Of a DNA stretch of 64,000 bases, positions 9,242-17,904 are shown one piece after another. The number at the start of each line of letters is the position of its first letter. The first letter of the stretch is position 1. The notes under the pieces are model-generated. The model saw only the letters and a program-made list of their open reading frames with translations, was not told where the DNA came from and ran no database searches. Source of the stretch: Microbacterium kyungheense (GTDB taxonomy: Bacteria; Actinomycetota; Actinomycetes; Actinomycetales; Microbacteriaceae); the NCBI RefSeq assembly GCF_006783905.1, contig NZ_VFPE01000003.1, forward strand, positions 186,001-250,000. The letters run 5' to 3'. A program made the position numbers and the translations under genes.

Positions 9242-10243
9242 TCAGACGATCGATTCGCCGCGGACGCGCTTGGAGACCGCGTTGACGGTGAGCAGGAGGG
9301 CGACCGAGATGATGCTCTTGAGCATGCCGATCGCGGTGGCCATCGACAGGCTGTTGCCGGTCATGCCGATGTTGTAGACGTACAGGTCGAGCACCTGGAT
9401 CCACTGTTTGTTGAAGGCGTTCTGGAACACGTAGTACTGCTCCATGCCGTTGTTGAGGATGTTGGCGATCGACAGCAGGAGGAGCACGAGGTACGTGGGC
9501 ATCAGCTGCGGCAGGGTGATGTGCCGCATGAGCTGGAATCGGCCCGCGCCGTCGATGCGGGCGGACTCGTAGAGCGACTGGTCGATGCCCGCGATCGCGG
9601 CGAGGTAGATGATCGCGCCCCAGCCGAGGCCCTTCCAGATGCTCCAGAGCGTCATGGTGATCCACACGTTCTGGTCGGTGTCGAGGAACTTCACCGGCGT
9701 CGTGATGAGGCCGGAGTCCATGAGGACGTCGTTGACGAGTCCCGAGCTGGAGAACAGCGAGAACGCGATCATGTAGACGAGCACCCACGAGATGAAGTTC
9801 GGGAGCGACGTGAGGGTCTGCACCGAGTTGCGGAACCACGGCGCCTTGATCTCGTTGAGGAAGATCGCGAAGAAGAGCGGGAGGATCGACGTCGCGATGC
9901 CGAGGAAGCTGATCGCGAGGGTGTTCAGCAGCACCTGCCCGATCTGCGCCATCTGCGTCGGCGAGCTCACCAGCATCTGGAACCACTGCAGGCCGACGAA
10001 CTCACTGCCCTCGAGACCGAGGGCGGGCTTGTAGTCGTACAGGGAGTACACCCAGCCGTACAGCGGCAGGTACGAGAACAGGAACGCGAGGACGAGGAAC
10101 GGGAGGATCCAGAGGAACAGCGTGAAGGAGGTCCGGCTGCCGGCCGGGCGCAGGCGCCGGCCGCGCCGCCTGCGCGAGTTCTTCTCGAGCCCCCGGACCG
10201 TCGCCGCCTGGATGACGGTCTGGGCCTGCGCCTGCGTGGTCAT
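9242..10243 (-). CDS. ABC sugar transporter permease (LplB/YtcQ-partner type)
   Basis: This 333-residue MalF-like permease opens with a basic cytoplasmic tail (KNSRRRRGRRLR), then membrane segments and the EAA loop SLYESARIDGAG. LYGWVYSLYDYKPALG near the N-terminus is characteristic of the LplB/YtcP subgroup that pairs with large binding proteins. It is first in the operon. A GAGGG motif lies about 10 nt before the start. Its promoter with two tandem operators lies at 10380-10443. Confidence 0.9.
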   Translation of the reverse strand: MTTQAQAQTVIQAATVRGLEKNSRRRRGRRLRPAGSRTSFTLFLWILPFLVLAFLFSYLPLYGWVYSLYDYKPALGLEGSEFVGLQWFQMLVSSPTQMAQIGQVLLNTLAISFLGIATSILPLFFAIFLNEIKAPWFRNSVQTLTSLPNFISWVLVYMIAFSLFSSSGLVNDVLMDSGLITTPVKFLDTDQNVWITMTLWSIWKGLGWGAIIYLAAIAGIDQSLYESARIDGAGRFQLMRHITLPQLMPTYLVLLLLSIANILNNGMEQYYVFQNAFNKQWIQVLDLYVYNIGMTGNSLSMATAIGMLKSIISVALLLTVNAVSKRVRGESIV

Positions 10244-10379
10244 CGGACCGCGCCCTCGGCTGCGGCGCCCCGGAGGGACGCCGCCGGGTGAGCATGACGT
10301 CGTTCCATGTCACTCCTTCGTGTACGTGGGTGCCGCTCGCATCGGTGCCTGCAGAGGCTGAGCGGATTCCGAGTTTCAA

Positions 10380-10443
10380 GTCGAACCGCTTCGATGTCGA
10401 ACCGCTTCGATTGAAGATTAGGCGCGACCGTGGATTTCGTCAA
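10380..10443 (-). promoter_or_regulatory. Promoter with tandem LacI-type operators for the Lpl-type importer
   Basis: On the minus strand, TTGACG (10443-10438) and TAATCT (10420-10415) are separated by exactly 17 nt, a strong sigma-70 type promoter. Directly downstream, a 16-bp unit gtcgaaccgcttcgat occurs twice in tandem (10380-10395 and 10396-10411). Each copy is a TCGAA-N4-TTCGA palindrome. The operators cover the start point, so repression by roadblock is likely. The LacI protein encoded at 10526 is the obvious candidate. Confidence 0.75.
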
Positions 10444-10471
10444 ATGCTTTCTCGTAACGCCGCGATAACGA

Positions 10472-10525
10472 TGGGAGCGCTCTCCGCCAGCCCGGAGCGG
10501 AACGGAAAGCGCATACCATGTCGTC
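10472..10525 (+). promoter_or_regulatory. CebR-like operator and -10 box for the LacI gene at 10526
   Basis: TGGGAGCGCTCTCC at 10472-10485 matches 12 of 14 positions of the actinobacterial CebR-type site TGGGAGCGCTCCCA (known from streptomycetes). TACCAT at 10514-10519 is a -10 box ending 6 nt before the ATG at 10526, which suggests a leaderless mRNA. No good -35 is visible. Confidence 0.5.
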
Positions 10526-11533
10526 ATGAAGCGCATCGGCATCCGAGACGTCGCCGAGCGCGCCGGGGTGTCGATCAGCACCGTCTCGAACGCGCTCAAC
10601 CGGCCGTATCTCGTCAGCGACCGGCTGGTCGTCCGCGTGCGCTCGGCGGCCGACCAGCTCGGCTACGTGCCCCTCCAGGCGGCGCAGCAGCTGCGGGCCG
10701 GCAGGTCGGGGCTGCTGGGCATGACCGTCATCAACATCGCCAACCCGTTCTTCGCCGACATGGTCGCCGGCGCCGAGGACGCCGCGTCGGGGGCCGGCCT
10801 GCGGATCCTGGTCGGAAACTCCAGCGACGACATCGCCAAGGAGCGCGATCACCTCGAGCTCTTCGAGCGCGTGCAGGTCGAAGGCGCGCTGGTGAGCCCG
10901 TTCGGCCCCCTCGAACCCTGGCTGCAGCGACTGCGAGGGCGCGGCATCCCGGTGGTCCTCGTCGACGCCGTCGATGACGGCGGGGAGCTGCCGTCGGTGT
11001 CGTTCGACGACGTGGCCGGGGGCCGCCTCGCCGCCGAGCACCTGCTCGCCGCCGGGCGCCGCCGCCTGGCGTTCGTGGGCGCGCGCGAAGAGGTGCGGCA
11101 GGTTCGCGAGCGGCTGCACGGTGCACAGCTGGCCGTCGCCGCACACCCCGGCGCGACGCTCGAGCCCATCTGGACCCACCGCACGACCTCCGAGCTCGGC
11201 CTCGCGTTCGGCGCGCAGCTGGCGGCCCGCTCGCCCGCCGGCCGTCCCGATGGCGTCATCGCATCGAACGACCATCTCGCGATCGGCCTCGTCCACGGCC
11301 TCATCTCGCGCGGCGTGCGCGTGCCCGAGGACGTCGCGGTCGTCGGCTACGACGACATCGAGTTCGCCGCGATCGCCGGCGTGCCGCTGACGTCGGTGCG
11401 CCAGCCTGCCCGCGAGATGGGCCGCACCGCCGCCGAGATCCTGCTCGCGCGCATCGCGGGGACGGCGGGGCCCGACCTCGGCAACGTGGTCTACCAGCCC
11501 GAGCTGGTGGTCCGCGCCTCGACCGGCGGCTGA
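10526..11533 (+). CDS. LacI-family transcriptional regulator
   Basis: This 335-residue repressor has an N-terminal HTH (IGIRDVAERAGVSISTVSNALN), a hinge helix near LQAAQQLRAGRSG, and a sugar-binding domain with ANPFFADMVAGAEDAA and VVGYDDIEFAAIAGVPLTSVRQP. The ATG at 10526 directly precedes the HTH and lies 6 nt after TACCAT, so translation may be leaderless. It is divergent from the Lpl-type importer whose promoter carries paired operators, so local control of that importer is the simplest reading. Confidence 0.9.
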   Translation: MKRIGIRDVAERAGVSISTVSNALNRPYLVSDRLVVRVRSAADQLGYVPLQAAQQLRAGRSGLLGMTVINIANPFFADMVAGAEDAASGAGLRILVGNSSDDIAKERDHLELFERVQVEGALVSPFGPLEPWLQRLRGRGIPVVLVDAVDDGGELPSVSFDDVAGGRLAAEHLLAAGRRRLAFVGAREEVRQVRERLHGAQLAVAAHPGATLEPIWTHRTTSELGLAFGAQLAARSPAGRPDGVIASNDHLAIGLVHGLISRGVRVPEDVAVVGYDDIEFAAIAGVPLTSVRQPAREMGRTAAEILLARIAGTAGPDLGNVVYQPELVVRASTGG

Positions 11534-11552
11534 CCTCGCGACGGGCATCCGC

Positions 11553-12224
11553 TCAGCTGACCAGCTGCGAGCCCCGGGCGGGCTGGTCGCCGTCGCGCCG
11601 CTCGATCGCGCGCAGCGACCGCCCGGCGAACGCCGCGATGCGGCGCGCTCCCTCTTCGCGGAAGTGCGTGTCGTCGGCGAGCCCGTCGGGCCAGACCGGA
11701 TGCTCGCCGGGAGGGAAGTGCGACAGCAGAGACCGGGATGCCTCGTCCCCGAGGTCCTCGTAGAGCCACGTCGTGAACACCGTGAGGTCGATGAGCGGCG
11801 CGTCCAGCTCGTGCGCCAGGTCGCGGACCGCGTTGGGGTAGTCGCCGTGAGTGGGCGTGATCCGCTCGCCGTCGAACCACCGGCGCTCGACCGACGTGCA
11901 CAGCACGACGGACGCGCCGCGGTCCGCGGCATCCCGCACCATCCCGCGGAGGCGGTCGGTGTACCCGCCGCGCGCGTCGAGCTCGGGGAGCTTCTGGTCG
12001 TTGTGGCCGAACTGGATGACGACGGTGTCGCCGGGCTCCACGCCATCGAGCAGGCGTGCCCATGAGCCGTCGGCGAGGAAGGACTCGGTCGTCGCCCCGC
12101 CGTAGGCGAGATTGCGCACCCGGGCCTCGACGACGGGCTCGAGGTAGGAGCCCCACCCGGTCATGGGGAGCTCTTCGGGCTTGGCGGGCGCGACCGTCGA
12201 GTCGCCGGCGAGGTGATACATCAT
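11553..12224 (-). CDS. SGNH hydrolase, rhamnogalacturonan acetylesterase-like
   Basis: The 223-residue protein has the SGNH esterase blocks: AGDST with the catalytic Ser near residue 8, GG and GHNDQK in the middle, and DDTHF with the catalytic Asp and His near the C-terminus. The match is to the rhamnogalacturonan acetylesterase family (RhgT/YesT), which removes O-acetyl groups from pectin backbones. There is no signal peptide, so it probably acts on imported fragments. ATG 12224 was chosen over longer frames because the GDST block sits right after it and GGAAAGG lies just upstream. It is convergent with the LacI gene and divergent from the ABC exporter. Confidence 0.85.
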   Translation of the reverse strand: MMYHLAGDSTVAPAKPEELPMTGWGSYLEPVVEARVRNLAYGGATTESFLADGSWARLLDGVEPGDTVVIQFGHNDQKLPELDARGGYTDRLRGMVRDAADRGASVVLCTSVERRWFDGERITPTHGDYPNAVRDLAHELDAPLIDLTVFTTWLYEDLGDEASRSLLSHFPPGEHPVWPDGLADDTHFREEGARRIAAFAGRSLRAIERRDGDQPARGSQLVS

Positions 12225-12261
12225 CGTGGGGCCTTTCCGCGCCGCGAGGCAGCTACGTCGA

Positions 12262-12293
12262 TACCATTGCATCATGTCGCAGAAAGCGTTTAC
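12262..12293 (+). promoter_or_regulatory. -10 box and intragenic LacI-type operator at the ABC exporter start
   Basis: TACCAT at 12262-12267 lies 6 nt before ATG 12274, as expected for a leaderless mRNA. AAAGCGTTTACC at about 12283-12293 resembles the LacI-type sites elsewhere in this window but lies inside codons 3-7 of the gene. If used, it would block polymerase just after initiation. Confidence 0.45.
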
Positions 12294-14061
12294 CGGCGCC
12301 ATCCGCGTCATCGGGATCGCCCAGAGCCCCCGCCCCGGCCGCTCGGTGCTGAAGCTGCTCGCCCGGCGCCCGGGCCGCATGATCCTCGCCGTGCTCGCGT
12401 TCGCGTGCAAAGAGATCCCGCTGTGGTTCCTGCCGGTCGTGACCGCGAAGATCATCGACCTCGTCGCCACCGGCGGCGAGGTGTCGACCGTGCTCATCTG
12501 GTTCGGTGTCGCGGCCGTGCTGCTGGTCCAGAACTACCCGATGCACATGGTGTACATCCGCAACTTCATGCGGGTCGTGCGCGACACCGGGGCCGACCTG
12601 CGCAACGCGCTCGCGGCGCGGCTGCAGAGCCTGTCGATCGGCTACCACACGCGTGTCAGCTCCTCGATCGTGCAGACGAAGGTGGTGCGCGACGTCGAGA
12701 ACGTCGAGCTCATGCTGCAGCAGGTGACCCACCCGCTGCTGTCGTCGACCATGGTGCTCGTCGGCGCCATCGTGATGACGGCGATCGCGGTGCCGCAGTT
12801 CCTGCCGGTGTACGCGCTGGCGGTGCCGGTCGCGCTCATCCTGCGCAGCAGCCTCAGCCGTCGCTCGCGAGCCCGCAACGAGGTCTTCCGGCGCGAGGTC
12901 GAGGGGTTCGCCGCCCGCGTGGGCGAGATGGCGTCGCTCATCCCGGTGACCCGCGCCCACGGGCTGGAGAGCACCGCGGTGTCGCGTGTGCAGGCGGGCG
13001 CCGATGGTGTACGCCGCGCGGGCTACGAGCTCGACCTGCTCAACGGGCACGTCGCCTCGATCTCGTGGGTCGCGATGCAGCTGCTGGGACTCGGCTGCCT
13101 CGTGCTGGCCGCGGTCTTCGCGCTCACCGGCATCCTCCCGATCACTCCGGGCGAGGTGGTGCTGCTGTCCTCGTATTTCACGCTGCTCACACAGGGCCTC
13201 ACCCAGCTGCTCATGCTGATCCCCGTGGGCGCGCGCGGCCTGGAGTCGATGCGCTCCATCTCGGAGGTGCTGCAGGAGCCCGACCTCGAGCAGAACGAGG
13301 GCAAGCGGTCGGTGGGCCACGTCGGCGGTCATGTCGAGCTGCAGCACGTGACGCACCGCTACGCCGGCGCCGACCGGGATGCCGTGCACGACGTGTCGCT
13401 CGACATCGAGCCGGGCGAGACGGTGGCCTTCGTCGGGTCGTCCGGCTCGGGCAAGTCGACGATGCTCAACCTCGTGCTGGGGTTCGTGCGGCCGACGGCG
13501 GGCCGCATCGTGCTGGACGGGCAGGACATGCAGGACCTGGACCTGCGCACCGTTCGCAGGTCGGTGTCGGTGGTGCCGCAGGAGTCGGTGCTGTTCGAGG
13601 GCACGATCCGCGAGAACATCGCGTACGGCCTCGACGACGTATCGGACGAGCGCCTGCGCGACGCGCTGCGCGACGCGAACGCGGCGGAGTTCGTCGACAC
13701 GCTCCCGGACGGCTGGGACACCGTGGTCGGCGAGCGCGGCGCACGCCTGTCGGGCGGCCAGCGCCAGCGCCTCGCGATCGCGCGGGCGCTCGTGCGCGAC
13801 CCGCGCATCCTGCTGCTCGACGAGGCGACCTCGGCCCTGGACCCCGAGTCCGAGGAGCTCGTGAAAGAAGCGCTGAACCGCCTCATGAAGGGCCGCACGA
13901 CCCTCGTCGTGGCACACCGCCTGTCGACGATCCGCCAGGCCGATCGCATCGTCGTCCTGGAGCACGGCGAGGTCGTCGAGATCGGCGCCCACGACGCCCT
14001 CCTCGCTGCGGCGGGCCGCTACGCCCACCTCCACGCGACGCAGGCCGGGCTGCCCCACTGA
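12274..14061 (+). CDS. ABC exporter, fused membrane and ATPase domains
   Basis: The 595-residue protein is a half-transporter of the ABCB/MsbA-like class. Residues about 30-320 form the six-helix membrane domain. The ATPase domain follows, with Walker A GSSGSGKST, signature LSGGQ, Walker B ILLLDEATSALD and the switch His in VVAHRLST. It should homodimerise in the membrane and export a substrate. ATG 12274 was chosen because a -10 box lies 6 nt upstream; a frame-compatible start at 12226 has no support. Its place between an acetylesterase and sugar genes is odd, because exporters of this class are not standard parts of sugar loci. The substrate is unknown. Confidence 0.9.
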   Translation: MSQKAFTGAIRVIGIAQSPRPGRSVLKLLARRPGRMILAVLAFACKEIPLWFLPVVTAKIIDLVATGGEVSTVLIWFGVAAVLLVQNYPMHMVYIRNFMRVVRDTGADLRNALAARLQSLSIGYHTRVSSSIVQTKVVRDVENVELMLQQVTHPLLSSTMVLVGAIVMTAIAVPQFLPVYALAVPVALILRSSLSRRSRARNEVFRREVEGFAARVGEMASLIPVTRAHGLESTAVSRVQAGADGVRRAGYELDLLNGHVASISWVAMQLLGLGCLVLAAVFALTGILPITPGEVVLLSSYFTLLTQGLTQLLMLIPVGARGLESMRSISEVLQEPDLEQNEGKRSVGHVGGHVELQHVTHRYAGADRDAVHDVSLDIEPGETVAFVGSSGSGKSTMLNLVLGFVRPTAGRIVLDGQDMQDLDLRTVRRSVSVVPQESVLFEGTIRENIAYGLDDVSDERLRDALRDANAAEFVDTLPDGWDTVVGERGARLSGGQRQRLAIARALVRDPRILLLDEATSALDPESEELVKEALNRLMKGRTTLVVAHRLSTIRQADRIVVLEHGEVVEIGAHDALLAAAGRYAHLHATQAGLPH

Positions 14062-14092
14062 CCGCGGCCGCCGGCATCCCCTCCCCCCTCCT

Positions 14093-14167
14093 TCCGCGAG
14101 GGGCCATCTGCCGGACGAAAGTGCGGCCTACGCCCGACCCCTCGTCCACCAGGCGGCCCCTCGCGGA
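14093..14167. repeat. 13-bp perfect inverted repeat after the ABC exporter
   Basis: TCCGCGAGGGGCC at 14093-14105 is exactly complementary to 14155-14167, with a 49-nt loop. It may be a weak or long-loop terminator for the ABC exporter gene; no U-tract follows. Nothing else is seen between 14062 and 14184. Confidence 0.5.
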
Positions 14168-14184
14168 GTGAGGAGCGCGGGGTG

Positions 14185-14281
14185 GGATAGCGCTTTCCGT
14201 CGCCAGCGCCTACCCTGGGAGAAGTGGATGCCGGGCGCCCGGCATCCACTCTCCACACCCCGACCCGCACAGGGAGCACCC
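14185..14281 (+). promoter_or_regulatory. Promoter region with operator and a perfect 28-bp palindrome
   Basis: GGATAGCGCTTTCC at 14185-14198 is a LacI-type site. TACCCT at 14211-14216 is a likely -10 box. The predicted start point coincides with the left end of a perfect 28-bp palindrome at 14223-14250, centred on GGGCGCCC with GTGGATGCC arms. If transcription starts there, the mRNA would begin with a very stable hairpin, followed by about 30 nt and the GGGAG ribosome-binding site of the next gene. Confidence 0.55.
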
Positions 14282-15376
14282 GTGACCGACACCCTCCGCT
14301 GCGCCATCGTCGGCACCGGCGCGATCGCCCGGCTGCACGCGGAGGCGGTCGCCGCGTACCCGCACGCCGAGCTCGTGGCGGCGACCGACCTGTCGCGCGC
14401 CTCCGCCGACGCGTTCGCCGAACGCCATGGCGTGCCCGCCGTCTACGACGACCTCGACGCCCTGCTGGCCGCCGAGCACCCCGACGTCGTGCTCATCTGC
14501 ACTCCGCCCGGCGCACATCCCGTCCAGACGCTGGCCGCCTTCGCCGCCGGCGCCCATGTCATCGTCGAGAAGCCGCCGGCGCCGTCGCTGGACGAGCTGC
14601 AGCAGATGACCGAGGCCGCCGCGGCGGCGGGGCGCGAGCTCGCCGTCGTGTTCCAGCAGCGCACCGGCACCGCCGCGGCGCACGTCAAGCACCTGCTCGA
14701 CGCGGGGGCGCTCGGGCGGCCGCTCGTCGCCCAGTGCCAGACCCTCTGGTACCGCGGCGCGGACTACTTCGCCGTGCCGTGGCGCGGCAAGTGGGAGACC
14801 GAGGGCGGCGGCACGACCCTCGGGCACGCGATCCACCAGATCGACCTGCTGGCATACCTGCTCGGCGACTGGACGCGCGTCGAGGGACGCCTCTGGCGCC
14901 TCGACCGCGAGACCCAGACCGAGGACGTGTCGACCGCCACGATCGTGTTCGAGGGCGGGGTCGTGGCGCAGATGGTGTCGAGCACGCTGTCGCCGCGCGA
15001 GGTCAGCACCGTGCGCATCGACACCGAGAAGGCCACCATCACCGTCGACCACCTGTACGGGCACGGCCACAAGAACTGGCGGATCACGCCCGCGGCGCAC
15101 GTCGATCCGGCCGAGGCCGCGTCGTGGGCGCTGCCCGAGACCGAGGAGCCCAGCGGGCACGAGCCGCTGCTGCGAGAGGTGTTCGACGCGCTGCGCAGCG
15201 GATCGCCGCTGCCGCCGGTGGCGGACTCCCCCGCCCGGTCGATCGGGATCGTCGCGGCGGTCTACGCCTCGGCCGACGCCGACGGCGCGGTCGTCACACC
15301 GGCCGACCTCGCGGTGCACCCGACGCACCGCACGAGCTTCGCGAGCACCGTCATCGACCTGCGACCCGGCCGATGA
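14282..15376 (+). CDS. Gfo/Idh/MocA family oxidoreductase
   Basis: This 364-residue protein has an N-terminal Rossmann fold (AIVGTGAIARLHAEAV), the family EKP motif in VIVEKPPAPS near residue 95, and GHAIHQIDLLAYLLG, where the His is the usual active-site residue. Members oxidise or reduce sugars and inositols with NAD(P). GTG 14282 was chosen because GGGAG lies 9 nt upstream and the Rossmann motif follows at once. Its stop overlaps the start of the GH43-like gene as ATGA, so the two probably act on the same sugar. The substrate is unknown. Confidence 0.88.
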   Translation: MTDTLRCAIVGTGAIARLHAEAVAAYPHAELVAATDLSRASADAFAERHGVPAVYDDLDALLAAEHPDVVLICTPPGAHPVQTLAAFAAGAHVIVEKPPAPSLDELQQMTEAAAAAGRELAVVFQQRTGTAAAHVKHLLDAGALGRPLVAQCQTLWYRGADYFAVPWRGKWETEGGGTTLGHAIHQIDLLAYLLGDWTRVEGRLWRLDRETQTEDVSTATIVFEGGVVAQMVSSTLSPREVSTVRIDTEKATITVDHLYGHGHKNWRITPAAHVDPAEAASWALPETEEPSGHEPLLREVFDALRSGSPLPPVADSPARSIGIVAAVYASADADGAVVTPADLAVHPTHRTSFASTVIDLRPGR

Positions 15377-16344
15377 GCCCGGTCGCCACGGGCATCGACC
15401 CGGACGCCCCGGCGCCGCGCGAGCTCTACCGCGACCCCGTGTACGACGGCGCCACCGACCCCACGGTCGTGGAATCGCCGGACGGGTGGTTCCTCTTCTA
15501 CACGCAGCGCCGGGCGACCCATCCCGACCCCGGTCCGGGCGTCGCGTGGGTTCACGGCTCGCGCATCGGCGTCGCGCGCAGCGACGACGGCCTGCGGTGG
15601 ACCTACGCCGGCACGCTCGAACCGGAGACCGGCGGCCTCATGCTGCGGCCCGGCCCGCCTCCCGCGGAGGTGGATGAGACCCACTGGGCGCCCGAGGTGA
15701 TCCACGACGGCATCCGGTGGCGCATGTACCTCACCGAGATCGACGGCGTGCCGACGCAGTGGCCGGGCCATCAGCGACGCATCGTCGAGTACGCGTCGGA
15801 CGACCTGCGCACCTGGACGCGGCGCGGACCGCTGACGCTCGCGAGCGACCGCGTGATCGACGCCGCCGTGGCACGCTGCCCCGACGGACGCTGGCGGGTC
15901 TGGTACAAGGACGAGGCGGCCGACTCGACGACCGCCGTCGCCGTCTCGGACGACCTCGACACCTGGCACGCGGAGGGCACGGCGATCGGCGGGCGCCCGC
16001 ACGAGGGTCCGTTCGCGTTCGAGCTCGGCGGTCACTGGTGGCTGCTCACCGACGAGTGGCGCGGCATGGCCGTTCACCGCAGCAGCGACGCCGTCTCGTG
16101 GCAGCGCCAGGGAGGGACGGATGCCGTCATCCTCGGCGAGGGCGGCGACCCCGCCGGCGGCATCCAGATCGGACGCCACGGGTCGGTCGTCGTGACCGGC
16201 GACGAGGCGCGGCTGTACTACTTCACGCACCCGTGGTGGGACGGCAGCGAGCTCGCCGACGCCGACGAGCGCACCCACCGCCGCAGCGCCGTCCATGTCG
16301 CACGCCTGCACGTGGTGGACGGCGAACTCACCGCGCAGCGCTGA
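15373..16344 (+). CDS. GH43-like five-bladed beta-propeller glycosidase
   Basis: This 323-residue protein shows the repeated blades of the GH43/GH32/GH117-type propeller: YDGATDPTVVESPDGWFLFYT, IGVARSDDGLRWTYAGTL, HWAPEVIHDGIRWRMYLTE and WYKDEAADSTTAVAVSDDL. The early Asp in TDPTV and the Glu in WAPEV are in the right places for catalytic residues. GH43 enzymes usually cut arabinose, xylose or galactose linkages. There is no secretion signal. The exact family and linkage cannot be settled by eye. Confidence 0.7.
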   Translation: MSPVATGIDPDAPAPRELYRDPVYDGATDPTVVESPDGWFLFYTQRRATHPDPGPGVAWVHGSRIGVARSDDGLRWTYAGTLEPETGGLMLRPGPPPAEVDETHWAPEVIHDGIRWRMYLTEIDGVPTQWPGHQRRIVEYASDDLRTWTRRGPLTLASDRVIDAAVARCPDGRWRVWYKDEAADSTTAVAVSDDLDTWHAEGTAIGGRPHEGPFAFELGGHWWLLTDEWRGMAVHRSSDAVSWQRQGGTDAVILGEGGDPAGGIQIGRHGSVVVTGDEARLYYFTHPWWDGSELADADERTHRRSAVHVARLHVVDGELTAQR

Positions 16345-16445
16345 GGACCCCGTCCTCCGCCCTCACGACCTGCGGCAGACTGGGACCGGGCACAGTCGTG
16401 CCGGCATCCCGTTACTGAATCGTTCTAATTTCTCATGCTCACATC

Positions 16446-16492
16446 TTGCGAAACGTTTTTGGACGGGGTACCGTTGCGGGCAAGCGCTTTCC
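16446..16492 (+). promoter_or_regulatory. Promoter with two LacI-type operators ahead of the importer
   Basis: TTGCGA (16446-16451) and TACCGT (16469-16474) are spaced by 17 nt. The palindrome AAACGTTT at 16451-16458 lies inside the promoter, and a second site CAAGCGCTTTCC at 16481-16492 covers the start point. The leader to ATG 16594 is about 110 nt and ends in AGAGGACAAGG. This probably drives the long series from 16594 onward. Confidence 0.7.
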
Positions 16493-16593
16493 AGCATCGC
16501 TGACCCGCACCGAGGGATGCGCCCACCCCGCACACACAGACAACGGAACGTCTGCGCGGATAGACGGACACAGACGTTCAAGAGAGGACAAGG

Positions 16594-17898
16594 ATGTTCA
16601 GCAAGAAGCGTGCATTCACCGCCGCCGCGGTCGCGGCAGGCGCCGCGCTGGTTCTGGCCGGCTGCGCCGGAGGCAGCGGTGGCGACAGCCCCGACGCGAA
16701 CCCCACCCTGGACCCCGACGAGAAGGTCACCCTGAACATGTCGTTCTGGGGCAACGACGTCCGTGCCGACCTGTACAACCAGGTCATCGACGCGTTCGAG
16801 GAGCAGTACCCGAACATCACGGTCAACACCTCGTTCCTGGACTTCCCCTCGTACTGGGAGAAGCGCCAGACCGAGGCTGCCGGCGGCGGCCTGCCCGACG
16901 TCATGCAGTTCGACTACTCGTACCTGCGCCAGTACTCCGAGAACGGGCTGCTGCTCGACCTCAACCCGTACCTCGGCAACATCATCGAGACCGACCCGCT
17001 GCCCGAGAACATCCTCAGCATCGGCGTCGTGAACGACCAGACGACGGCGATCCCGACCTCGACCAACGCGTGGGGCCTGTTCTCCAACCCGAAGCTCCTC
17101 GAGAGCGTCGGCGTGGAGGACTTCGCCGGCGGCAGCTGGGAGGACTACACCGACTGGATGAGCGAGGTCACCGATGCCGGTGCCGGCTCCATCTACGGCG
17201 GCACGGACTTCACCGGGCGCATCCAGAACTTCGAGGTCCAGCAGCGCGCGAAGGGCGAGGACCTGTTCACCGAGGACGGCGAGCCGAACTTCACCGAGAA
17301 GGACCTCAAGGCGTTCTGGGAGCAGGGCGACGCGATCCGCGACGGCATCGGCATCCCCCAGCAGACGCTGGAAGAGATCAAGCCGCTCTCGGGCTTCGAC
17401 GCCGGCAAGACGGCGTCCGAGCTGACGTGGGACAACTTCGGCGCCGGATACCTGGCGAACCTCGGCGAGGGCTACACCGAGCTGAACCTCACCGCCCCGC
17501 CGGTCACCAAGGAAGGCGCGAAGGACCTCTACCTGAAGCCCTCGATGCTCGAGGCCGTCTCGGCCAAGACCAAGCACCCCGAGGCTGCCGCGACGCTGGT
17601 GAACTTCCTCATCAACTCGCCCGAGTCCGGTGAGATCTTCGGCACCAACCGCGGCCTCCCGGCCTCCGAGACGGCGCTGGAGGCAGCGAACCTCGACCCG
17701 ATCGCCCAGCAGATCAAGGACTACGAGGCCTCGATCACGGACCGCCTGGGCGACGCCCCGCCCGTCCCGATCAACGGCTACGGCACGCTCGAGCAGAAGT
17801 TCCTCGAGATCGGCCAGGAGCTCGGCTACGGCACCCTCACGATCGATGACGCCGTCTCGCAGTTCTTCTCCGAGATGGACCAGGTCGTCAACCAGTGA
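16594..17898 (+). CDS. ABC sugar transporter, substrate-binding lipoprotein
   Basis: This 434-residue family 1 binding protein has a signal peptide ending in LVLAGC, with the lipid-modified Cys at position 24. The mature part has FWGNDVRADLYNQVIDAFEEQYPNI (quoted here only as FWGNDVRADL), then [18 protein letters not shown]. It precedes two permeases, from which it is separated by a strong stem-loop. It is a clear paralogue of the binding protein at 22739: both share [21 protein letters not shown] and the C-terminal [11 protein letters not shown] galactose- or arabinose-containing oligosaccharide ligand is inferred from the neighbours. Confidence 0.92.
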   Translation: MFSKKRAFTAAAVAAGAALVLAGCAGGSGGDSPDANPTLDPDEKVTLNMSFWGNDVRADLYNQVIDAFEEQYPNITVNTSFLDFPSYWEKRQTEAAGGGLPDVMQFDYSYLRQYSENGLLLDLNPYLGNIIETDPLPENILSIGVVNDQTTAIPTSTNAWGLFSNPKLLESVGVEDFAGGSWEDYTDWMSEVTDAGAGSIYGGTDFTGRIQNFEVQQRAKGEDLFTEDGEPNFTEKDLKAFWEQGDAIRDGIGIPQQTLEEIKPLSGFDAGKTASELTWDNFGAGYLANLGEGYTELNLTAPPVTKEGAKDLYLKPSMLEAVSAKTKHPEAAATLVNFLINSPESGEIFGTNRGLPASETALEAANLDPIAQQIKDYEASITDRLGDAPPVPINGYGTLEQKFLEIGQELGYGTLTIDDAVSQFFSEMDQVVNQ

Positions 17899-17904
17899 CA
17901 CCCT

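Noticed and set aside
14223..14250. Insertion-sequence end or attachment site
   Set aside because: No transposase or matching second copy of the full 28-bp palindrome was seen; its arms are the common GGATGCC motif.
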